Source: Hypericum androsaemum (Eukaryota > Streptophyta > Magnoliopsida > Malpighiales > Hypericaceae). Taken from it: a stretch of 64,000 nt of DNA. This document shows, one piece after another, positions 22,301 through 34,662 of this stretch; the first letter of the stretch is position 1; each line of letters starts with the position of its first letter. The position numbers and the translations under genes were made by a program. The notes below the pieces were generated by a model. That model ran no database searches and had not been told where the DNA came from. It saw only the letters and a list, made by a program, of their open reading frames with translations. The stretch lies in assembly GCA_963995505.1 (NCBI GenBank), contig OZ023182.1, positions 5,696,707 to 5,760,706 on the forward strand, in the 5' to 3' direction.

Positions 22301-25162
22301 GGGAATCTTTTGTATGGCCTTGAGAGGGTCTTGAAGCTCTCGGTTCCAAATTTATATGTGTGGCTTTGCATGTTCTACTGCTTTTTTCACCTATGGTAAG
22401 CTAAACCTCCTAAATGCTGGAAAGAGTAGGGAACAGAATAATGTACAGAAGCTTGGAAAACTTATACAAGTTTCCAAGTTTTGAGGCTAAATGGATCTTA
22501 TAATACTATATTTGAAGTACTTGGAATATGAATCTTTGTTTTGAATCCCAAACAATAGGAAAGCCGCTGTTCAGGATTATTGTGGAGGTGCAGAAAAATG
22601 ATATGGAATTTTTAACAGCCATGGGTAGTAAATCTCCTTTGTCAGTCTTTATCTGTTGACTTTCCTCGATCTGCCTCTTTTAGCCTAGAGTTAGTGGATC
22701 AATCAGTCAGCCGTACCACTTTAAGCATCTCCAAAAATGACCCGGAGGGATGTCAACACCATAGTGGTTTTGCTTTTTTGCTTTGTTCTTCTGATGCATG
22801 GTTTTACAAATGCAGGTTAAATATACTGGCCGAACTTCTTCGATTTGGTGATCGGGAATTCTACAAAGATTGGTGGAATGCAAAAACCGTAGAAGAAGTG
22901 AGATTTCCTTCTAGTACAACCATTTCTTTTGGTCTCTGATAAACTGGATTCTGATACTAATTTTTGCATGCTTTGAAACACTTTTGGTTCGGGACTTCTC
23001 AGTATTGGAGACTGTGGAATATGGTATGTTTCTCTATCTGAACTTCAGCATATCTGCCTTGCTTCTATGTGGCTATCTGGGTTTTTAGTACTGTTGGACG
23101 CCGAAGCTTGTAGATTATGAGCTAGTATCAGCTGCATGCATAATAGAGCACATAACTTGCTATCATATCACCAATAACCGTAAAAATAATGTGTTTTTCT
23201 TTCGAATGCTTGCCCATCTGTTAAAAGATGTGATGACATCTTGCGCTTTTGTGCATTCTTGTCATAGTGATTTCTTTCTTGCTTAACAGAGATTATCATG
23301 TCTTCTTGACTATGTTCAATTTTTCAATTGATTGTAGCCTGTTCACAAGTGGATGGTTCGACACATCTATTTCCCATGCCTACGGCATAATATACCAAAG
23401 GTAACTTCAAACTCGATGTTTTTAAGAATTAGTGATAATATTTTGCCTGGCTTTCCTTCCAATTCCAATTCATTTAAGCGGGAACTCTGCAACTTGAGAA
23501 GGCGCATACCATGATTATGCTGCTTTGGCTTTTATCAACTGTTTCTTTCTTGTGTGACGTCTTATCCTAGCAATTACTGCCACAAACCTAGCTCTTGTTT
23601 TTTGCTGAGTAGTAAGAACAAATATCTACTAGTCTGAAGACCTATCATACAAAATCTTCTAGTTTATCATGCGTTACTGACACATTGCCCCTCTTCATGA
23701 CCAATGTGCAGGGAATAGCCTTGTTGATTGCCTTCTTTGTTTCAGCTGTATTTCATGAGGTAATGCCAATCCCTCTATCTTTATTGCAGATTGTTCTTAT
23801 TTTTGGCTTATAGTACAGTACTTACCGGTTAAACCATGAATACGAGCTTGTTCAAAAAAAAAAGCAGATGAATGCAAATTCTTGATGAAAAAAGCTTGAC
23901 TTTTTTTTGGAGAATTTACTGGCATGTGATGATTAATTTTTCCCTAGTGTGAGTAATGGCAATGGTGATTTTTTGTTTCCCTGCTAGTTTCTAAATGGAA
24001 TGCGTTCTTTGTCATTGAACCGTTTTTAAATAATTATCATGGAATTGCACTTTCTGTGTTACAACTTGATTTATTTGCTAGCCATATCCATTTGAATGGT
24101 AGGAACTCAGTATGACATCTTACTTCCATTAACCCCTGCCTTCCGAGTATGAAACCTTTGGGAATGGAGCCAAGCATCAAACGTTTCTCGTATGATTTAT
24201 ATGTTTTTCTTTGATTTGTGAAGTAATGCATTTTCTGTAGATGTGTTGATTGTTGTTCCTGGTCTTTTCCCTCTATCACAGTTGTGTATTGCTGTTCCTT
24301 GCCGCATATTCAAGCTCTGGGCTTTTCTTGGAATCATGTTTCAGGTAAGCCGACCCTTTTAACCACTTTGAAGTTTTGTTAGTTCTTCAACATTCTTGAT
24401 GAATGATGAGCTATTATCCAGAAAGAAAACATTCTTGAGCCTGGTGTGGAAGTACAGTTATTGCTCTCAGTATTTCTTCGCCTCCTTGTACAAATAGATG
24501 ACTTATCGGATTTCCTATTTTAATTCAGATCCCATTGGTTGTGCTCACCAATGTCCTTCAGAACAAGTACAAGAACTCAATGGTGCGTCCTTATTTCTTT
24601 CATTTTCCATCTGGTTTTTATGGTAATCCTCCAGTCAGCAGAATGCTACTTGGCAAAATCATGCTACAGTTTGTTGTTAGGATCAAGGAAATTGGAAACA
24701 CACGTTGAGAATATGCGATATATGATGTTAATATAACGAAACCTCTCTACACTGCCTACAAACCGTGCAGACTAATCCAGATCCTGGGAGTCCAGCATTA
24801 AGTTCCTCCAAGGTTCTTCAGAGCGAGAGTTCAGGACAAGATTTTGGGAGGGCACGATCCAATCTCTCCATCCTTTTACTTGCGCTTCCCTACTTTCGTG
24901 GACAAAGTGAACTGGGAATCTTCTGTTAGTTAGAAATTGGGATTTGCCCAGATAAAAATTAAAAGAAATTGGAGATTTTTTTAATATGCTGCCATCCAAG
25001 CTACATAATTGCTTACATCAGATGATGATATACTTTATTTTTCATTGGCAGGTGGGAAACATGGTCTTCTGGTTCTTCTTCTGCATTGTCGGACAGCCCA
25101 TGTGTGTGCTTCTCTACTACCATGACTTGATGAACCGGAATGAGAATGTATTATCAAGGTGA
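19376..25162 (+). CDS. DGAT1: Diacylglycerol O-acyltransferase 1, 16 exons
   Basis: DGAT1 is an ER membrane MBOAT enzyme that acylates diacylglycerol with acyl-CoA, the committed step to triacylglycerol. Exons are 19376-19642, 20018-20098, 20363-20436, 20509-20584, 20728-20795, 21391-21514, 21690-21788, 22052-22153, 22259-22395, 22816-22897, 23003-23023, 23338-23400, 23712-23759, 24282-24344, 24529-24582 and 25052-25162, totalling 489 residues. The first 80 residues are a disordered Ser/Ala/Asp-rich acyl-CoA-binding region, then [20 protein letters not shown] begins the membrane core. Signature parts include [42 protein letters not shown] and the MBOAT histidine in [15 protein letters not shown]. 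Exon 11 is a 21-bp micro-exon (YWRLWNM). The protein is somewhat shorter than Arabidopsis DGAT1 (520) because of the N-terminus, and ends NRNENVLSR. Confidence 0.96.
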
Positions 25163-26698
25163 ACAAGCATGCCGCCGAACTTACAACAGCAGTCCGAAAG
25201 CCATAGCAGATGACTTGCTGCTACAAGTGGTGCTGTACGGGGAACAATCTGCACCTGACGAGGAAAGAATCATCTCAATCCGAGGGGAGCGACTCTGTCG
25301 CGCCCCAGAAACCTTGTTGGTTTCTGTATAGTCAATTTTGAAAATCATATTTATTACAAAGAATGGACCGGTGCGACGCTTTAAGGATATGAGGGTGACA
25401 GAAATTGTATCTCATTTCATCTTAAAGAGTGCCTAAATTGTTGCATCCGGTAAAACACCTTCCTTTGATTTGCTTACTACCGAAATCAGTAGATGTGGTT
25501 CCATAATTTTAAATACGAAAGTCCACCACCGCTCCATCTATTTCTTGCGACACGGAGTCGCAAGAAACGGAGCGGGGTAAGCAGTTCAAAAATCCAAGTA
25601 TCGAGGAATTCAATGACTTACAATCAGATGCACACTCCTCGAGGTGCGTGGCTATTATTAATGTTCAAAAAGGTAAGTAGCAAGTAATACAGTTGGAGCT
25701 CGGAGTCAGTACTTACCCATTTGAGTACTTTTTTCATTTTCCTTCGAAACATAAAACTTGTTACCGGTTACAAAACTCTTGGTCACGAAAAGCCTGAGTA
25801 ATGGTTTAGGTTCCTATCAGTTGACTTAGTTTGCTTGGATGTAGTTATCATTCCAAAAAAAAAATCCCCGACTACAAGAACTCGATGCTATGCTAAGATC
25901 GGTGACATGAGAGGAAACCAACTGGAATTAACTAGGTCCGGCACAAGCTCGTTATTCATAGAGCCGACCACGGGCCACCGATAGACCAAGGGGCCCAGTG
26001 ACGTTCAGCTTGCTCACTTTTGCATGCTTCTAGAATGAAAATGGACAAGTCTGGCTTTTGTGGAATCTGTCTGTTTTCTCTTCCTCTACAAAAAGAAGAA
26101 CGTTACACGTGGGCCCGACCTGGACGTTGTTAAAAGGCAGATGCTTAGCTGACGTCATTGATTATGTCATGGTCTAGCTCAGGTGGACCCCGGGGGTTCG
26201 TGGGTGAGCCGTATAACAAATAATAGTCATCACTGGTCAAAATCTTGAAATAGTACCGACCGACTTTCTAAACCAAAAAAAATAAAATCCAGAAATGAAG
26301 AGGGCAGAAAGATCAATGAGATTACCCACCAACATTGAAATTGCAAATCTCTGCTCGCATAGTCTAGTAAGAAATGCTGAGTAACTTGGACAAATTTCAA
26401 TTTAAATTTTACGAATAAAAAATATTATTTAAAAATGTAGTGTACTAAATAAGATTCGATAAGCTGGATAATGTTGACCCGCTTTCTACTTTCTTATTCG
26501 CTATTTAACTCCTCCCCAAAGTTGGTCTACCCTTCTGTCTCCACTTCTCAAAACACTTGGAAGCAAAACCCAAAGGAGTACCATCCGGTGGTTAGAGAGA
26601 TAAGCAAGTGGCTTCTCTCTCTCTCTCTCTCTCTCTCTACAGCGGTTAAGAGGCCTACGAATATTCCAATAAAACCACTAGCACGATATAACCGACCG
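25163..26698. other. DGAT1 3' region and VQ gene promoter
   Basis: No gene could be supported here. Short open frames at 25493-25687 and similar have no family resemblance. A CT microsatellite at about 26612-26638 lies in the VQ gene leader, roughly 60 bp before the start codon. Confidence 0.45.
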
Positions 26699-27304
26699 AT
26701 GGATGCGAGGATGGCGTCCTCGGACTACGTAGACCAGTGGATGAGCGGACGACCGGACGACGAGGCGTACGTTACGAGAGCCCTCCAGATGTCCTTCTCC
26801 GAAGACAACAGTACCTTCGACTTTGTTAACTTCCCGGGCTCCCTTCTCGGGCCCGAGACTTCTCCTTCTCCTCCACTGCCCAAAGTACAGCGCCACGTGG
26901 CGGGAGGATTGGTGGGTGGTGGGACCGGGAAGCCCGGTGCTGGTCGGGTGTCGAAACGGAAGCCGCGGGCGTCGAAGAAGCGGAGCCAGACGACGTTTAT
27001 AGCGGCGGATCCGGCCAACTTCAGGCAGATGGTGCAGCAGGTCACCGGTGTTAATGTCGCCGGCGACTGGGGTGGCCCGTCCTTGGTGGTCAAGCCGGCG
27101 CCGCAGAGGCTGCCCGGTGGATTACACGCGCTCGACACGTCGTCGTTTCTGATGGGTGGCCATCGGAGGCCATACCCGGGCCACGTTCTGCACCAGCAGC
27201 AAGGGGAGGAGGTCGCACCCACTAATGGGCCTGGAGGGTATAATGGTCTTGAAGCCTTCTCTGGTGGCTATCCAACTCTGGACTCGTGGAAAGTTATAAC
27301 ATAA
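26699..27304 (+). CDS. VQ-motif protein, single exon
   Basis: VQ proteins are small nuclear cofactors of WRKY factors and targets of MAP kinases or calmodulin. The motif FRQMVQQVTG (consensus F-x3-VQ-x2-TG) sits near residue 105, right after a basic KRKPRASKKRSQ stretch that probably serves as the nuclear signal. The rest is Gly/Pro-rich and disordered, and the gene has no intron; both are typical. The open frame extends upstream to 26471, but that part reads through the CT repeat of the leader, so ATG 26699 (201 residues) is preferred; ATG 26711 (MASSDYVDQW) is equally possible. It resembles the AtCaMBP25/VQ15-like group, but that assignment is weak. Confidence 0.85.
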   Translation: MDARMASSDYVDQWMSGRPDDEAYVTRALQMSFSEDNSTFDFVNFPGSLLGPETSPSPPLPKVQRHVAGGLVGGGTGKPGAGRVSKRKPRASKKRSQTTFIAADPANFRQMVQQVTGVNVAGDWGGPSLVVKPAPQRLPGGLHALDTSSFLMGGHRRPYPGHVLHQQQGEEVAPTNGPGGYNGLEAFSGGYPTLDSWKVIT

Positions 27305-27667
27305 TATGATATGATATTATTTTTTTGGGTTCATAATCCTGATATTCGGTATACTTGCACCGATTAATATAAGTTTGAGCTAGTTAGAATTATTGAAATA
27401 TGAAATTTTTCGAACAATTATTTAATAATGTTGCATTATCAAATAATCTGGTTAAATCAGAACAACGCGTGAATGTAAGTGTTTGTTGGAGAATTATGAT
27501 TATCCCCGTTGGTTCCTACTACTTCCATAGTTTGTGGTCATTCTTTTGGGGTTTAGGTACTTGTAGCTTTGCATGGGATATCTTGTTGATAGTTTAGGAA
27601 AAAAAAAATACTTTTCAAGGTTTTTTATTTGGTAAATGATCTAGCTCTGGGTTCGAGTGGTATTTCA

Positions 27668-28071
27668 CATTGTTTTAAAATAAAGATTTTGGTATGGACC
27701 AGATTTTGTCCGTTTTCTGGCCTGACCGGTCCAGATTTTTTTAATTAAAATTTTAATGTTTTTTGAATATTATGTAGATTAAATTATCGAAATATAGGTT
27801 TCAAAATCTATATTTTAAAAATATCAACCAATTTATAACATATAAAGTTCATTTTGATTTGTTGATTAAGAAAAATCGAACATACGATACGATTTTTTGT
27901 TTAATTTTTTGCTGATTTGGCTAAAATTTGGTCAGACCAGGTGGTTTGATTCAAAAACCGATACAAACTACTCAGTCCGACCAAATTTTGGGCAGTCTGA
28001 CCGGAGGTCGTTTTTACCCTTGAAACAAACCGTTATGATGCCTGATTCGGACCGCGTTTTTTAAAACTATG
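27668..28071. mobile_element. Probable hAT-type MITE with GTTTTAAAA ends
   Basis: The left end CATTGTTTTAAAA and the right end TTTTAAAACTATG are inverted repeats. The body is rich in CCGGTC/GACCGG/GGACC motifs near both ends and AT-rich in the centre. Flanks TATTTCA and ATATTTCT could be a degraded target duplication. The layout matches the clearer copy at 52582-53002, so both belong to one family. Confidence 0.55.
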
Positions 28072-28728
28072 ATATTTCTATTTCACCCCTAACCATAATT
28101 CATCCACTGATTCTTCATCATCATTCAGTTCGGACCTCTACTTAATTTCATCCAAACTTCATCCTAATCATGGATAAATGATAGATCACTCAGGTTCGGA
28201 TCCATAAGCGCTAACAATACCCCCTGCCAAACAAGGAACAGATTGAGAATTGATAAACATCTTCCACTACTTCTCAAAAAAAGATAAACATCTTCCACAG
28301 TAATAAAAGAACACTTTGCGATTCACACCTCACAGTTTCAATTCTCACTCGCTACAAAGACTATCGAGGAATTACAATGTGGCCAGTTAGGATCCCCTTT
28401 TAGTCAAAATCAAATTGGTCATGTAAATTAGATACACTAAACGAACAAAACGCGAGAAAAGAATCAACCGTTACTCGGCCAGAATTCTTTCAGCGAATAC
28501 AACAGAAGGTAGGAGGGAATTTTTTTTTTTTGAGGGACTAGGTAGGAGGGATTGGAGGGCTTCCATTTTGAACATGGTACACCGGATCCAACTTCCTTGG
28601 CATGTTTTCGCATGATCATACTCACCACAGCTCCTCGATTATCTTGAACATAAGGAAGGCCCTAAGACACGAAGCCGAGCATGGAGCCACCCTCGATAAC
28701 ATCAAGGTTCAACGCTTTACTTTCAGAA
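28072..28728. other. Spacer holding the CKL 3' untranslated region
   Basis: This gap lies downstream of the VQ gene (plus) and of CKL (minus). No gene or bounded element was seen in it. Confidence 0.45.
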
Positions 28729-31700
28729 CTAATAATGATCCTTCTCATCATTGTCAAACTTTAGCGTCTCCATCCCCCTGAGGGTAGATTCAAAGGCCCG
28801 GATCTGGGAAGTATTTCTTCCCGATGATGTCCGCCTGGCATCTGATGATCCGTGAGGTGGACTCCTTTGCGCACCTGAAACCCTATTTAGTGCTCCTGGG
28901 CTTGCTTCGGCAGTGCGTGAACGTTGAGGATCAGATTCACTTCCTAGAAATACATCACGGCTGCTGGATGCACCAGCAGCTTGCCTTGAGGAACCACTCG
29001 AACGACCAAGAAATACAGAGCTAGGCAACTGCAGCAATCAACCAAAGATTAGTTCTAGCGTTAAAGCAAATGACATATTTTAAAGCAACAGCTTAAACAC
29101 AACATTTTTCATGACCCAAAACAAGCAAGCAACTGGATGATTAATTAATATATAACCAATTCAACCATCATACTCGTCTAATTCTGTTGATAACCAGAGC
29201 AGTATCAGTAACTTAAATCTGAATATGGTGTTGCACGGATAGAATACAAGGTGGGCTAATTACCAAAGTATCCCTGGGAACTGGCAAGTCATTTTGGACA
29301 GGACTCTTCTGCTTTCCATAACTTGTGGTATTTAACAGCGGGCCAGACAGTCTCCTCCGTGATAAATCCATTGTGTGACCAAAAGGTCGCCCTTCTTCTC
29401 CCCCTACAAAGTTAGCAAAATTGTGGAACTCAAGCATGAGAGGAAGAAAATAATCCTCCACATTCCACTTGAAAAAGATAGATGAAATGCCAGTACCTGA
29501 CTGTCTGTCCACACCGGCAATAGGGGGAGGCAATCCAGAACTTGTTCCTACCCCAGGGACCTAGCAAATTAACAAGGAGAACTCACGGATGCTTCTGGAT
29601 AATACTGATAAAAGTAAGTATGCAAAAAGGACTTACAATTCCACGAGCTGGAGGATTGGCAAGCTGGGATTGCTGGTACTTTAGTATTGTCCAATCAAAG
29701 ACATAATCAAACTGAAAACCTGCAATTATGAGGTAAGCATATGTTTATAAGAAATGATGTCAGCTCCAAACCATAATCTTGAGTGAACAACTGGATAGAG
29801 ATAGCTGCATCCCATCTCAGCTCGAGGAGAATGAGATATGAAGCTGTTGTACCTTCGCGTATAAAGAGGTCTCGGAATAATCTTTTCAGGTACGGATAGT
29901 CTGGTTTATCATCAAACCGTAGTGAACGGCAATAATGAAAATATGAGGCAAACTCAGTTGGATAACCCCGACACAAGGCCTGAAAAGATCATACCTTCCA
30001 TCAGCTATAAATCACTATACTAGAATACTAAATTAGGAAGGGAAAAGCTCACCTCGATTGAAGTAGAAACTTTCTTTTCACTGATCTTTTCATATTTCTG
30101 TTTCTTTGTTCCAGCTTTCAGCCCCTGCCATGGAAGGCTAAAAACGTGGGGGATGTCAGCACTTTAGAGGGGGTAAATGTCCAGATCAAGAAGAAAGATG
30201 TAAGCGATTATACCTTCCTCGTAAAAAGTACATAAGGACATAACCAAGAGATTCAAGATCGTCCCTCCGGCTTTGTTCTGCACCATCATGCAAGGGAATC
30301 AGAGAGTAAGATAATGCCGAGATACGAACCAAATGTCCGGCTGATGAAACATATTAAGAGCATGTTGAAAGACAAACAAGTACATACCAATACCCAGGTG
30401 AGTGTTCATGCTTGCATATCTAGCAGTACCAGTCAAGTTTTTATTCTCCCTACAATACAAGAATAAAATTTAGCATAACTGTCGACATTAATAAAACTCT
30501 CCATCCAAAAGATATATGCATATTATATAGGCTATAGCTAGGATTTGATCAGCTAATTATGGTATAAATTGACTAGTAGAACTATGCACCTGTATGGTAT
30601 GTGTTGATGAGTGGAACTATCTCTGTATTTTTTTGCCAAACCAAAGTCAATGGCATACACCTGAATCCAGCAAGAAATCCCTATGAAACAGTTACCATTG
30701 AGAGAAGACTTGACAATATAAAGTCTGCGCACAATAGAAAAAACCTGATTTGCACGTCTTCCCAAGCCCATCAGAAAATTGTCCGGCTTAATATCTCGAT
30801 GCAGGAAAGATTTTGAGTGAACAAACTCGACTCGGTTAATCTAAAAACCAAAAAAGGAAGAAAAGACGACTGCTTAAGAAATATAAAAGGCCACAGCCGA
30901 AAATCGACAGGAATATCAAAGGCCTACCATCTGATCGGCTAGCATAAGAACAGATTTTAAAGAAAGCTTTCTACTACAGAAATTGAATAAGTCTTCAAGA
31001 CTAGGGCCAAGCAAGTCCATCACTAAAACATTGTAGTCTCCCTCAACACCGAACCATCTCACATTTGGGATCCCAGCTGCCAAAGTAAAAGATTATTAAA
31101 TAGATGGCTGGTAGAGCACAAGGCAAGAGACAGAGATCACAGCACAGAAACAAAAAAAAATTAAATGAAAAAAATAAATAAATTGAATCACTACTTCCTG
31201 AGATTTAAAACCAATATCAAGTTTAAGGAAAGCTTCATTACTTCCTCCTTGTAGAATTCGGTATAACTTCGACTCGTAGAGCAGCTGAGGATGCTTTGTC
31301 TTGACACTTTCCTAATTATCATAAAGAATATCAACTGAGACAACCAGTTCAGACAAAGAAACTCTCTACTAAATCGGAGTAATTTGCATTTAGTTGTAGC
31401 ATAACAAATAAAAGTAGTTTGGAGGACAGGCTCGGCAGCACCCAAAAATGCAAACAATGCTCACGACGCAAATACCAACCACGCAATTGATAAGCAACCA
31501 CGGAGATGCAAAACAACAACAAACAAGCTCAAATACATAACATCATTTCTCCAATTCCTCTAAAACCAACTAAGCACGTCGCAGGGACTTGTACTCTTGA
31601 CTATCCCTAGCAGGTCGACACAGCTTCAAAGTATTTGAGAACCAGAAGCAGCGAAACATCACTTTGTCGAACCGTCATTTCCATCCCAGCTACTGACATT

Positions 31701-31997
31701 CTCAACAAATCCAAAGCCGCACGAATAAAACGAAAAAGAAGCAATAATCGAAGACAAAAAAGGAAACTCACCAGCTTAATAGCGACTTCCTCATTCGTCT
31801 GAATATTAGTACCTAAAAGCAACACAATTATAACATAAATAGAAAATAGATTACCTCGAATTCAGTCAATTAGTGACAATAACGAGATAAAAATCGATAT
31901 GGAAGTATAATGAGAACGAACCAAGATAGATCTCCCCGAACGACCCGCTTCCGATCTTCCGGCCGAGCCGGAACTTATTACCGACGCGCGGTTCCAT
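28729..31997 (-). CDS. CKL: Casein kinase I-like protein kinase, 14 exons
   Basis: This is a Ser/Thr kinase of the CK1 family. Exons on the minus strand are 31997-31922, 31812-31772, 31311-31242, 31076-30928, 30840-30745, 30660-30590, 30449-30388, 30277-30214, 30137-30053, 29979-29853, 29719-29637, 29560-29497, 29403-29264 and 29028-28729, giving 475 residues. Kinase landmarks are the Gly-loop [15 protein letters not shown] (about residue 12), [16 protein letters not shown] with the ATP-binding lysine, the catalytic loop [25 protein letters not shown] (DFG), the CK1 substrate-binding [18 protein letters not shown], and [16 protein letters not shown]. The CK1 fold ends near residue 300 ([13 protein letters not shown]). 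The last exons form a Ser/Arg-rich tail that sets location in this family. It resembles the AtCKL1/CKL2/CKL12 group. Confidence 0.95.
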
Positions 31998-32918
31998 CCC
32001 GAAAAGCAAAGCGAATTACTAAAACTCCTAAATTAAAAGCCTAAAATCACTTCGAAACCCTAGAAACCGCCCAAACCCTAACTCGAAAAACACGAGGGGC
32101 AGAAATCAGAGGCCAAAAAACGAATCCTAAGAATCAACCAACCAGTGCCGAAAAAAAAAAGCACGACACAGTTATAAAAGCAACCGAATCAATTACGGAA
32201 AGGCTCTTAATGCCTTTCTTTTTTTGATTTTTTTTTCCGGGGAATATACGGGTACGGAAGGAATAGAAGGAGAATGGAGGGAAACGGTTTCCTTAATCTA
32301 GGGTTAGGTTAGTTATTTCAGTGAGGAGAAGGGAGAAAGAATTAAGTCGATAAAATAACGGAAAATATTATAAACGGAAAGAGTTCCTTTCCCTTCCGAA
32401 AGAGTATATATTGGAGGCTTTCTTTCAGTTTGACCAATTTGTGAGCGGCGCCGGGATTTTGTGTCGGTTGGCTCTCTCTCTCTCTCTATATCTCCCTTTC
32501 TTTTTTTCCTGTCCCGATCCAATATATATTTAATTAGGGATAAATTTACTTTAACCGTCTGTCGGGTAATTTTAAGCCTTTTTAACTTATTATCATGTGA
32601 TTTTTTTATGGGCAAATACTCATCTACATTAATCATAGCAAATCAGATCAAATGTATCAATTTACATAGCTCATCTAGGGAACCAACCTAGACATAAAAC
32701 GGAACTACCACCTAATAAAGAAAACTACCCATCTAAAAGAAAATTACCCATCAACACGTAGCATTCTATTCGTACAGATTACAAAGTTACATTCGCCGAC
32801 TTCTAATAACATATGATTTAGTTTTGACTTTTTGATGACTATCTATTTCCTAAAGTGGATACTCGATTACAAATGTTTAAAATCAGTTTGTCCTACCTAA
32901 CTTTTTTACGTCAATACC
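31998..32918. promoter_or_regulatory. CKL leader and promoter, then spacer
   Basis: Two teloboxes (AAACCCTA) lie at 32055-32062 and 32073-32080 in the likely leader. A CT microsatellite is at about 32469-32486. Farther out, to 32909, the DNA is AT-rich with no gene seen. Confidence 0.5.
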
Positions 32919-33260
32919 GACAGCAGATTTGGTCCTGGAAGGCCAAATCCAATCAGGACTGTACTGGATAATTTAATGGTTAATTTAGTTATGATTCAAT
33001 GGTTCACTTAATTATGATTCAATGGTCTACCTAGTTATGATTTAATTGTCCATTTTTTCCCGTCCCGAATAAATCGGAGTTCGTTCCAGTTATCCAGTTA
33101 CGATTCAATGGTTTACTCAGTTACGATTCAATAGTTTACCCAGTTATGATATTTTGCACCCCCGTATTTTTTTATTTTTGTAAAATAGTCCCCGCGTGTC
33201 CTTCAATAAAAATCCTCCAGCACCGTGCTAGATTTGGCCTCCAGGATCAAATCCGGTCCC
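32919..33260. mobile_element. Small Mutator-like MITE with 9-bp TSD and internal minisatellite
   Basis: The 9-bp sequence GTCAATACC flanks the element at 32910-32918 and 33261-33269. The ends are inverted repeats of about 30 bp sharing ATTTGGTCCTGGA and GGCCAAATC. The centre (about 32975-33150) is a minisatellite of roughly 22-bp units of the form AGTTATGATTCAATGGTTTAC, partly diverged. It encodes nothing. The Mutator assignment rests on the 9-bp duplication. Confidence 0.75.
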
Positions 33261-33498
33261 GTCAATACCACGTTTGTGCCACATCATATTATTTTTTATT
33301 TGGTTGAAACTTATTATTAAAATATTTATTAAGTTAACTAATTTGAACTCTAAATAATACCACTTAGATTTTTTTTTACACGATAAGATATACAGATATC
33401 TAATTATGTTGACTAATCTAAACTAGATTAATATAGATTCGATAGTGCGCATTTTTTGAAATATGACAAAATTCATTGAATACACATATTTAATATTA

Positions 33499-34653
33499 GA
33501 GCAAATTGCCCTCAGGTCCTTGGGATTTTCTTAAATTACCATTTTACTCTCTGTTGTTTCAAAATCAAAACTTTAGTCTCCCTAGTTTGCTTTTATTGTA
33601 CTCTTAGGTCCCTCGCTGATGTCATCATTTGTAATATTTTTAAAATGACAATTATACCCCTTGGACCCATCTTCAACCTTCGTCCGCCTCTTCTCCAGCC
33701 CAAGCTTAGGTCACCGTCACCGCCACCGTTGTTCAAGGTCCGACGAAGCGCTGAAAGCGGGATACTGCAGGTGCGGCTCCTCGAGACAAAGTCGGCTTCC
33801 TGGATGCGAGAAACGCCGGACGAAGGTGGTACGGTCCTCGGGCAGCGAACATCAGACTTATCTCTCTTTCTCCTTTGTTCAACGCCAAAATCCTGGCCAC
33901 CAACCATACTAAACGGGTCACCGGCTTGCGAATCACAGTTAACCTAAGAGAATTGGAATTGAAATTAAATTGGGGAAACCTCTCACGATGAAGACGAGGT
34001 TCGACAACCCGTCGGAGGTCAATGATGTCGCCTCGTTCGACAACCCAAATCTGTAATGGCGGCTCCGGTGGTCAGGTTTCCTAAGGTTTTCTTGCTTTGT
34101 GTAATTGGAGCTCTCTGTAATGGCGTCGACTCAAGAACCCCAACCAATCCCTTCACCCGCTTCTATGCTCTCAGCTCGCAAAGGGCTACGAACGACACAC
34201 CAGAGGAACAAAAATGCAGGCGGTTCAACAAGAGGCCTCAGACGGCGTTTGGTCGCCTGTTCAGGTTGGATGCCGTAGCGGTAGGTCGACGCTGCACGAC
34301 GACGGTCGGTGGTCTACAAGAGACCACAAGAAGGAGATGAGTGGGTTGTGGTGACTTTGTGATCTCTGGAGGATGACAGTGATGCTAGTGGGTCATCGAG
34401 AGGCCTCGGACGGCACCAGGCTAGAGTTACGATGACGTCGTGGAGTGACAGGGAAGAGTTAAGCGAAGGTTGAAGATGGGTCCCTTTTTGAAGGGTAAAA
34501 TTGTCTTTTTAGAGATATTAAAAATGCTGACATCAGCGAGAGACCTGAGAGTACTATAAAAATAAACTAGGGGGATTAAAGTTTCGATTTTGAAACAAGA
34601 AAGAGTAAAACAGTGATTTAAGCAAACTTTAGGAACATGAGTGCAATTTGCTC
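33499..34653. mobile_element. Mutator-like element with long TIRs and GC-rich cargo
   Basis: A perfect 9-bp duplication TTAATATTA lies at 33490-33498 and 34654-34662. The terminal inverted repeats are about 185 bp, beginning GAGCAAATTGC on both ends and both ending in ACCCATCTTCAACCTTCG. The interior (about 33690-34465) is GC-rich, unlike the AT-rich surroundings, and has open frames on both strands with no stop-free match I recognise. This is the structure of a Pack-MULE whose captured source is unknown. No transposase was seen. Confidence 0.82.
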
Positions 34654-34662
34654 TTAATATTA

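Noticed and set aside
22694..22939. Separate small gene suggested by an open frame
   Set aside because: Part of it is DGAT1 exon 10 (22816-22897) and the rest is flanking intron.
26725..27222. Minus-strand open frame of 165 codons
   Set aside because: It is antisense to the VQ gene in GC-rich DNA with no family match.
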